Shown piece by piece: positions 16,183 to 23,700 of a stretch of DNA of 26,175 bases. Below the pieces are notes generated by a model, which did no database searches, was not told the origin of the DNA, and worked only from the letters and a program-made list of their open reading frames with translations. A program made the position numbers and the translations under genes. The stretch is from Clostridiales bacterium UBA1742 (GTDB taxonomy: Bacteria > Bacillota > Clostridia > TANB77 > CAG-508). The stretch spans positions 1-26,175 of the forward strand of contig DCHW01000012.1 in assembly GCA_002314935.1 (NCBI GenBank), in the 5' to 3' direction. Within the stretch, counting starts at the first letter, position 1. Every line of letters starts with the position of its first letter.

Positions 16183-16909
16183 TGGCAATAGATCCAGCGA
16201 CTGCAAAAAAGATAGCACAGATTGCAATAAGTCAAATAACAGATGAAGAAAAAAGACAAAGACTTATTATAAGTATTGTAGTTGGAACAGTAGTATTTGT
16301 ATTGTTACTTGCAACACCAATGTTATTATTAGTAAGTGGATGGGACAAAATAAAAGATTTCTTTGGTTGGAATTCAGAAGAAGAAATGAAAGCAAGTAGT
16401 GAATATGCAAGTATATATCAAATGAAACAAGATTATGGTTTTGATTTGGAAAATGGAGAGATAGTATTTAATGGAGAACTTCCAATGCCAGTAAATAATG
16501 CTGTTGTTACAAGTGAATTTGGAAATAGAATTCATCCAGTTACTCGGAAAAAATAGTTTTCATACAGGAATTGATTTAGCAGGTGCTTGGCATAGTAATA
16601 TAATTTCTGTATTAGATGGAAAAGTTGTATTTGCAGGAGTACAAGGTGGATATGGGAATTGTGTAAAAATAGAACATACATATAAAGATGAAACAATTTA
16701 TACTTTATATGCACATTTAGCAGAAATATATGTTTATGAGGGACAAGAAATAAAACAAGGAAATGTTATAGGAACACAGGGAGGAGATCCAACAAGAGAT
16801 AAAAATGCACGGAAGTTCAACAGGCTCACACTTACATTTTGAAGTAAGAAAAAGTTTAGGTGGAGATTTTCAAAATCCTAGAGAGTATTTGTATGGAGGT
16901 AATATGTAG
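16182..16909 (+). CDS. M23-family peptidoglycan peptidase (two +1 shifts, CGG 16545 and 16810)
   Basis: With C16545 and C16810 skipped, this is a 241-residue cell-wall hydrolase. It has a cytoplasmic N-terminus, one transmembrane helix (about 29-52) and an M23 (LytM/gp13) domain. Metal ligands are His127 and Asp131 in H-P-V-T-G-K-N-S-F-H-T-G-I-D and His218 in N-A-G-S-S-T-G-S-H-L-H-F-E. Both glycines before these motifs need the shift. Enzymes of this type open the wall for the mating channel. Unshifted, the protein stops at TAG 16554-16556, before any active-site residue. The GTG start overlaps the VirB4 stop by one base. Confidence 0.85.
16545..16548 (+). other. CGGA +1 shift site before the HxxxD motif
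   Basis: CCA-GTT-ACT-CGG is in frame. Dropping C16545 gives ACT-GGA-AAA-AAT (T-G-K-N). Unshifted reading meets TAG two codons later. Confidence 0.85.
16810..16813 (+). other. CGGA +1 shift site before the HLHFE motif
   Basis: AAA-AAT-GCA-CGG is in the shifted frame. Dropping C16810 gives GCA-GGA-AGT-TCA (A-G-S-S), leading to the catalytic SHLHFE. Confidence 0.85.
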
Positions 16910-16925
16910 GAAGGAGGCGATTTAA

Positions 16926-18032
16926 TTGATTTTAGCAATTACTAATAATAATGAAAAATTAATAAGAGAAATATGTGCAAAGTATGATTATGATGAAATT
17001 GAAGTATATACAGGAATAAAAAATTTGCAGGAGTTTTCAATAAGAGAATTACAAAATTTAAAAAGTTTTAAATACCTTATATTAGATATTACAGATTTAA
17101 AAGAAAAAGACGAAGCTATAATAAAATCAGTTGTAGCAATAAAATCGATGCACAAGATTAGAATAATTGTAATGGCAACAGGATATAAAGAGGGAGATAA
17201 TTTACTTGCAAAACTATTTAAAGAGGGTATATATAACTTTGTAATAGGAGATAGTTATCAAAAACAAGAAGAGGAATTTAAAAAATGTCTATCAGAAGAT
17301 GGAAATGAATATATGGATGCAATAAGATTTAGGGTTGAAGAAAATACGAATAATGGGAAGAAAAAGATTATTATAAAAAAAGAATTTCAAAAACTAAAAC
17401 AACTACTAACAGTTGCTATTGCAGGAACTCAATCTCATATAGGTACAACTACACAAGCTTTACTCTTGTGTAGTTTTTTTTATGAAAGAGGATTAAAGGC
17501 TTGTTATGTTTGTGCAAATAATAATCCAGATATAGAAGAATTAAGATTAAATTTAGACAAAGATTTGACTAATGGTATGTTTCAATATAATGGAATTGAT
17601 ATATATGATAAAAACGAAAAAATCAGTGCAATGGCTTATGGTTATGATGTATATGTATATGACTATGGAGTATTAAATAATAGTAATTTAGATTTATTTA
17701 TATCAAATGATAAAAGAATAATGGTTGGAGGAAGTAAACTTTGGGAAGTAAAAGCAATATTTCAATCATTTTCAAGGTTAGAAAAACTTAATGATGTATT
17801 CTACATTTTATCTCATTGCCCAATAGATGATAGAAATAATTTAACATCTAATATGGGAAAATACAGGAAGAAAACTTTTTTTAGTGAGTATGCACCTAAT
17901 CCTTTTGAAACAAATAAAAATGCAGATATTTTTCAGTCAATTTTTAAAGATAATATTGAGGAAAAAAGTAATAGTTTAATAACAATAGAAAAGAAAGGAA
18001 TATTTGATATATTTAAAAAGAAAAATAAATGA
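16926..18032 (+). CDS. TadZ/CpaE-like P-loop ATPase
   Basis: This 368-residue protein has a receiver-like N-terminal domain (MILAITNNNEKLIREI, then YLILDITDL and IRIIVMATGY) followed by a degenerate ParA/MinD-type domain. Its altered Walker A reads GTQSHIGTTTQ, followed by ACYVCANNN and DVYVYDYG. This two-part plan is that of TadZ/CpaE proteins, which place secretion machinery in the cell. In a conjugation operon it may position the mating channel; this is inference. It starts at TTG 16926 after AGGAGGCG. A perfect terminator-like hairpin lies inside the gene at 17447-17481. A basic tail (KKGIFDIFKKKNK) may touch the membrane. Confidence 0.7.
   Translation: MILAITNNNEKLIREICAKYDYDEIEVYTGIKNLQEFSIRELQNLKSFKYLILDITDLKEKDEAIIKSVVAIKSMHKIRIIVMATGYKEGDNLLAKLFKEGIYNFVIGDSYQKQEEEFKKCLSEDGNEYMDAIRFRVEENTNNGKKKIIIKKEFQKLKQLLTVAIAGTQSHIGTTTQALLLCSFFYERGLKACYVCANNNPDIEELRLNLDKDLTNGMFQYNGIDIYDKNEKISAMAYGYDVYVYDYGVLNNSNLDLFISNDKRIMVGGSKLWEVKAIFQSFSRLEKLNDVFYILSHCPIDDRNNLTSNMGKYRKKTFFSEYAPNPFETNKNADIFQSIFKDNIEEKSNSLITIEKKGIFDIFKKKNK
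17447..17481 (+). terminator. Intrinsic-terminator-like hairpin inside the TadZ-like gene
   Basis: AACTACACAAG and CTTGTGTAGTT form a perfect 11-bp stem around a 7-base loop, followed directly by a run of T. It falls in the codons just after the P-loop. Active translation would probably hide it, so it could act as a polarity or attenuation point. Confidence 0.5.
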
Positions 18033-18253
18033 AAAAGAATTTATATAAAAAATTTCAAAAGGAAAAAAAGATAAAAGAAAAATATGATGAGAAAATAATA
18101 GTAGAAAAATCAAAAACATTAAAAATAATTCTATCGTTTATAAGTGATTTGATAGGAAAACTTATTAAAATAGTATTTTATTTGTTAATAGTAGCTCTTT
18201 GTTCAATAGGAGCTACTTATTTATTTAATGTAGTAAAAGGAGGAATTTTATGA
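18029..18253 (+). CDS. Small single-pass membrane protein
   Basis: This 74-residue protein has a very basic N-terminal half (KKNLYKKFQKEKKIKEKY) and one long hydrophobic helix (LIKIVFYLLIVALCSIGATYLF). It overlaps the upstream gene by 4 bases (ATGA) and the downstream gene by 4 bases, so all three are coupled. It is not recognised and may be a small channel or assembly subunit. Confidence 0.6.
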   Translation: MKKNLYKKFQKEKKIKEKYDEKIIVEKSKTLKIILSFISDLIGKLIKIVFYLLIVALCSIGATYLFNVVKGGIL

Positions 18254-19320
18254 TTAAGAAAATAGTAAAAAAAATTATTTTGGTTTTGTCAATGACATTA
18301 ATGCTTACAACTGCAAATTGTTTTGCATCTTCAATTATTAAAGAGGAGATTGTAAATAAGGATAATATTGAATATATAAAAAGGACATATTCAATACCAA
18401 CTGAAGAAAAAAATATCTTTTTATTGAATTTGGAGAAACAATTTAAAATAAATAAGAAAAATTATGAATTAGTAGATACTAAAAAAGAAGGTGGAGATAT
18501 TACAGAAACAATTAATATTTCAACTTCTAAAACTATTTATTCAAATAGTAATAAAATAGATGACATTTTAAGTATGTTGGAACAAGAAATTAAATATGAT
18601 GAGGGAGGATTTATAGGAGTATATAAATTAGATATAGATTCATTAGATATTAAAAGTAAATATAATGGATATAAAGAATATTTAGTAGAAGATACAAAAG
18701 AGTATATAGATTTAGATACAAATGATTTAGATAATATACCAAAGCAGATTATGAAAGATGGATTGGTTTTAGATTTAATTACAACTAATTGGGAAGTTAC
18801 AGAAACAAGAAATTTACAGGACAATATTATTCCAAGTAAATATAAAGCAATTTGTTATTATGCAACAAAAAAGAAAGTAGATAATCCTTTAACATTTATT
18901 GTAAAGGCTGATTATTTTGGAACAGCAGAGAAAACAACTAAACAAGACTTTATTTATGAAATTACATATAAATGTGTATCTGAAGATAAAAATATATACC
19001 CTACAATTATTATTGCAGGAGGAACAACATTAATTGTATGTGTATTTTTATTTGGAAGAAAGAAAAATGTAGTTATTTATAATTATGAAAATAGAAGATG
19101 GAAGGAAATTGGAAAGCAAAGTATTATCAGACCAAAAATAAAACTAGATAGATATAATTATATGATAAAAACTAATAGATTTAAGATAGAAATTAGTGAA
19201 AAATTTATTAATAAGTATAATGGAAAAATGTTAAGAATTAAAAGAAAAAATATGACAATAGATAAATTTATAAACAAAGATAATAATATTAAACCATATA
19301 CAATTGATATTGTAATATAA
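18250..19320 (+). CDS. Exported, membrane-anchored element protein of unknown function
   Basis: The protein has 356 residues. A signal peptide (KKIILVLSMTLMLTTANCFAS) is followed by an extracellular beta-rich domain, then a transmembrane helix near residues 252-270 (IYPTIIIAGGTTLIVCVFLFG) and a basic cytoplasmic tail of about 85 residues. Similar bitopic proteins lie near sortases in ICE surface modules, but I cannot name the family. The ribosome binding site AGGAGG lies inside the preceding gene. Confidence 0.65.
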   Translation: MIKKIVKKIILVLSMTLMLTTANCFASSIIKEEIVNKDNIEYIKRTYSIPTEEKNIFLLNLEKQFKINKKNYELVDTKKEGGDITETINISTSKTIYSNSNKIDDILSMLEQEIKYDEGGFIGVYKLDIDSLDIKSKYNGYKEYLVEDTKEYIDLDTNDLDNIPKQIMKDGLVLDLITTNWEVTETRNLQDNIIPSKYKAICYYATKKKVDNPLTFIVKADYFGTAEKTTKQDFIYEITYKCVSEDKNIYPTIIIAGGTTLIVCVFLFGRKKNVVIYNYENRRWKEIGKQSIIRPKIKLDRYNYMIKTNRFKIEISEKFINKYNGKMLRIKRKNMTIDKFINKDNNIKPYTIDIVI

Positions 19321-19334
19321 GGAGATGAGTTGTA

Positions 19335-19931
19335 GTGAATAAAGGATTAAAAATTAGTTTAATTGTAATACCACTTGCAATACTTACAATAATTTTTTCT
19401 ATATTTCTTGTAAATAAATTTAAAGTTTTTAGTGCTAGAGATAAAGCCAGAGATAGTATTGAAGTTGGAGATAATGAAGAAATAATAAAATTAGAGCCAT
19501 TAGAACAAACAGAAATAAAATATGATGATAGCATAGGAACATTAACAATTCCAGATTTATTACTTGATAAAATACCAATAAAAGAGGGAACAGAGTTAAC
19601 AACTTTAGCAAGTGCTGTTGGACATTTTACAAATACAAGTATATATGCTGGAAATGTTGGATTAGCATCACATAATGGAGGAACATCGGGGGATTTCTTT
19701 AAAAACTTAAACAAAATAAAGAAGGGAAGTGAGATATATTATCAAACAAATTTTGGAACAAGAAGATATGTAGTAAAAACAATAGAAATAATTGATGAAA
19801 CGGATTGGTCATATCTTGAACAAACAGAAGATAATAGAATAACATTAATTACTTGTGTTTTAGGACAAAAAGAAAAAAGACTTTGCGTTCAAGCAGTAGA
19901 GTCAGAAGATAATATGATAAATAATCAATAA
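19335..19931 (+). CDS. Sortase
   Basis: This 198-residue protein has an N-terminal membrane anchor (residues 6-27) and the sortase beta-barrel: SIGTLTIPDLLLDKIPI, the active-site His113 in GLASHNGG, Cys174 in ITLITCV and Arg182 in EKRLCVQA. It attaches LPxTG proteins to the cell wall or joins pilin-like proteins. The LPRTG adhesin two genes downstream is the likely substrate. It starts at GTG 19335 behind AAGGAGATGAG. Two CGGs (TCG-GGG and ACG-GAT) are out of frame, and the gene is intact. Confidence 0.9.
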   Translation: MNKGLKISLIVIPLAILTIIFSIFLVNKFKVFSARDKARDSIEVGDNEEIIKLEPLEQTEIKYDDSIGTLTIPDLLLDKIPIKEGTELTTLASAVGHFTNTSIYAGNVGLASHNGGTSGDFFKNLNKIKKGSEIYYQTNFGTRRYVVKTIEIIDETDWSYLEQTEDNRITLITCVLGQKEKRLCVQAVESEDNMINNQ

Positions 19932-19955
19932 ATTTTTAAAAAATGGTCAAATCGG

Positions 19956-19993
19956 TTAGACTTTCTATAATTACTATTATACAATTATTATAG
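19956..19993 (+). promoter_or_regulatory. Weak promoter-like site with inverted repeat
   Basis: TTAGAC (19956-19961) and TATACA (19978-19983) are spaced by 16 bases. CTATAAT (19965-19971) and ATTATAG (19987-19993) form an inverted repeat around the -10 region, which could be an operator. The evidence is modest. Confidence 0.3.
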
Positions 19994-20007
19994 AGGGAGT
20001 GATAAAT

Positions 20008-20715
20008 ATGTTTAAATTTTTAGTTAGATTTTTAAAAATATTAGTAATATTAAGTGTTATAGGAGTTTCTTTTAAGATAATCGATATGGTTATTCATAAA
20101 GATAATTATAAAGAAAAAGAACAAGCAAATATTGAACAAATAGCAATGGATAATGTGTTAGATAGATTAAGTGAAGAAAATTTTATTAGAAATGATGGTA
20201 CTGAAATAATTGAACAAGAAGCGGATAATAATAATCAAGAAGAAACGAAAAAAGAGGTACAAGTAGAGAATAAAAAAGTTGAAGTAAAAGAACAAATTAA
20301 GCAAATTACAGAAACAAAAAATGAGGAAAAAGCAACACCAGTTTCTACAAATGAAGAAAAAGTTGAAGAACAAAAAATAGAGATTGAAACAAAAATTATA
20401 GAAGAAAAACAAGATAGTAAAACAGAAGATAAAAAGACTGAGGAACAAAATATAGTTAAAGATGAATATAAAGAAAATAGTCAAATGATAAATAAAATAA
20501 AAGATATTATTAATAATAACTTATCTGATGATATGAAAGAATATGGTTATAACATTGTTGTAGATAGTTCTATTCCAGAACTAACAAATGAATTTACATT
20601 TACAGAACAAAGAGTAATAAATAAATTAAAATATAAAAGTGGAACAATTAGAATATATGCAAGAGATTATTATTACTATGGGAAATATGTAAGTACACAA
20701 TGTTTTATAATCTAG
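20008..20715 (+). CDS. Membrane-anchored Glu/Lys-rich surface protein
   Basis: This 235-residue protein has an N-terminal membrane helix (FLKILVILSVIGVSFKII). A long low-complexity linker of Glu, Lys, Gln and Thr covers about residues 45-165. A C-terminal domain of about 65 residues follows, with NEFTFTEQRVINKLKYKSG and a Tyr-rich ARDYYYYGKYVSTQCF strand. The linker probably crosses the cell wall and displays the end domain, which is not recognised. I chose the ATG at 20008 with GAGGGAG upstream. A long opposite-strand ORF here only reflects the repetitive base pattern. Confidence 0.65.
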   Translation: MFKFLVRFLKILVILSVIGVSFKIIDMVIHKDNYKEKEQANIEQIAMDNVLDRLSEENFIRNDGTEIIEQEADNNNQEETKKEVQVENKKVEVKEQIKQITETKNEEKATPVSTNEEKVEEQKIEIETKIIEEKQDSKTEDKKTEEQNIVKDEYKENSQMINKIKDIINNNLSDDMKEYGYNIVVDSSIPELTNEFTFTEQRVINKLKYKSGTIRIYARDYYYYGKYVSTQCFII

Positions 20716-20727
20716 TATTAAAGTTTT

Positions 20728-20760
20728 AGGGTATAGGCGAAAAAAGTCTATATCCTTTTT
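20728..20760 (+). terminator. Rho-independent terminator
   Basis: AGGGTATAGGC pairs with GTCTATATCCT (with G-U pairs) around a 7-base loop, and T residues follow. It separates the transfer run from the adhesin gene. Confidence 0.7.
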
Positions 20761-20783
20761 ATTGTAAAAGGAGGATTTTAAAT

Positions 20784-23700
20784 ATGATAAAAAATAAAAA
20801 AATTATTGCAATAGTAATGTTAATATTACTATTTTTTTCATCTTTTCAAAATGTAATTTATGCAGCAACTTATAATGATACATTAAATATTTTTAATAAT
20901 GGATATTGTGAATACACATTACAATTTAAAAGGTCAGATGGTGTATGGAGCTATGTAACTTGTGTATTTGCAGGATACGAAGAAAATGGGAAAATATATC
21001 CTGCATATTGTTTAAATCGTGGATTAGATGGAGTAGGAGAGATTAGTAATTATAATGTAAACCTAACTGATTTAATAAGTGATGTTAGATTATGGAGAGT
21101 TGCTATAAATGGATATCCATACAAGACTCCTGCTGAAATGGGAGTATATAATGAATATGATGCTTTCCTTGCTACAAAACAAGCAATATATTCTATTTTA
21201 TATGATAATGATGTGGATTCATATTATAGAGGTGGAAATGAAAGAGGATGGCAAGTATTTAATGCAATAAAATATATGGTAAATGAAGGAAGAAATGGAA
21301 CTTATACACCAGAGAGTGCAAATGTTACATTAAGTAAAGTTGGAAGTTTAAAAGATGAGGGGAATTATTATTCACAAGAATATTCAGTAAATTCAAGAGT
21401 TTCTATGTCATCATATACAATTACAGGGTTAGTAAATAGTCCAAGTGGAACATATACAACAGATATGAGTAATAATTCAAAAACTACATTTAATGGTGGA
21501 AATAATTTTAAAGTTATGATTCCAAAAAGTTCTATGAGTTCAGATATAAATTTAAAGATAAATGTTCAAACAAAATGCAAGTCATATCCAGTATTTTTTG
21601 GTGCAACAACTATTGCAGGAACACAAAACTATTTAATTGCAACAGATCCATATGGAGATGAAAGTGGACAAGGTAATTTAAATATAAAAACAAATACAGG
21701 AAAAATTGAAGTTACAAAAGTAGATGATGAAACAAATGCAAAAATACAAGGAACTACATTTCAATTATGCAAAACAGATGGAACACCAATAGCAAGTGCT
21801 ACATCTAATAGTAATGGAATTGCAACATTTTCTAATATATATCAAGGTAATTATAAAATAAGAGAAATATCTACACCAGATAATTATATATTAAATTCTC
21901 AAGTTTTTGATATAAGTGTTGAATATAACAAAACATCAACAATAACAGTAAAAAATACACATAAAAAGGGAAATTTAAAAATAATTAAAACTGATTTAGA
22001 TACATCTGAACCTATTGCAGATACGGAATTTGAATTAACAGATTTAAATGGGAATGTTGTAGCTAAAGGGACAACAAGTAATAAAGGAGAATTACAATTT
22101 AATAATATAAGAGTTGGTAAATATAAATTAAAAGAAACAAAAAGTAATAAAAATTATGTTTCAAATTCAAAAGTGTATGATATTACAATAGAATATAATA
22201 AAACAACAACACAAGAAATTACAAATGAATATAAAAAAGGAAATATTAAAATAAACAAAACAGATGCTGAAACAGGAAAAGGTATTGCAGGAGTTGTATT
22301 TGAATTAAAAAAATTTGATGGAACTTTAGTTGGTACTGCTACTACTAATGATAAAGGAGAGGCTTATTTTAATAGAATAAGAATTGGAGATTATAAGATA
22401 ACAGAAAAATCAACAGATAAAAGATATATTCTAAATACAAATACTTTTGATATAGAAGTAGAATACGACAAAACAAAAACTATGGATATTACCAATGAAC
22501 ATAAGAGAGGAAATTTATCTGTATTTAAAGTAGATAAAGATAATCATAAAGTAGCTTTAGGAAATGTTATATTTGATTTATTTAGTTATGAATTTAATAG
22601 AGTAATAGGTTCTTATACAACAAATGTTGATGGAGAATTAACAATTAATAATTTACGAATTGGTAAATATAGCTTAATAGAGAAAAATACAGGAAAATGG
22701 TATAACCTAGCTGATGATACAGATGTAAATATTGAATGGAATAAAACTACAAACACAACAATTGAAAATGAACTTAAAAAAGGACAAATTAAAATTATAA
22801 AAGTTGATGAAGATAACAATGAAGTCAAACTTGCTGGTGTTAAATTTAATGTCTTAGATAAAGATAATAAAATATTAGAAACAATAACAACAGATGAAAA
22901 TGGAGAGGCTTATACATCAAGATATGCTGTAAGAGATTATGATAGTTTAAAATTACAGGAAAGTGAAACATTGTGGAATTATGTTTTAAATGATGAAATA
23001 ACAACTATTGAATTAAAAGCAGAGGAAATTACAAATATTACATTTGAAAATGAATCTAAAAAGGGACAAATAAAAGTTATAAAAGTTGATAAAGATAATA
23101 ATGAAATTAAATTAGAAGGAGTTAAATTTGAAATCTATAATAAAGATGGAGAATTAGTAGATACTTTAATAACTGATGAGAATGGAGAGGCAGTAAGTAA
23201 AAGATTAAGAATTGACAAGAATTATACTTTGAAAGAAACTAAAACATTGCAAGATTATGATTTAAATGAAGAAGCACAAACAATTACACTAGAAGAAAAT
23301 CAAATAAAAGATGTAGTCTTTGAAAATGAATTAAAAAAGGGCAAAATTCAAGTAATAAAAGTTGATATGGATGACAATGAGGTAAGGCTAGAAGGTATTA
23401 AATTTGAAATCTATGATAATGATAATAATCTTATAGACACATTAATAACAGACCCAAATGGAGAAACAACTTCAATAGACTTAAGAGTTGATAAAGAATA
23501 TACAATAAAAGAAACAGAAACTTTATCAAATTATGTTTTAAATGAAGAAGAACAAAAAATAACATTAAAACCTGCTGAAATAAAAACATTGACTTTTGAA
23601 AATGAAAAGATTAAAGGATACATTCAAATAAACAAAACAAGTAGTGAATATAATAAATATTCAGAATTAGAAAAAGGCAGTCCTCTTGCAGATGTTTCTT

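Noticed and set aside
3725..16909. Broken genes as decaying pseudogenes
   Set aside because: No other indels or premature stops occur, and all other motifs are intact. Decay would give mixed lesions.
16926..18032. Plasmid-type ParA partner of the ParB-like protein
   Set aside because: The Walker A is degenerate, a receiver-like domain is fused, and the gene is far from the ParB-like gene; TadZ/CpaE fits better.
20167..20484. Phe-rich ORF on the minus strand
   Set aside because: It is a shadow of the Glu/Lys-rich linker gene on the + strand and has no ribosome binding site.
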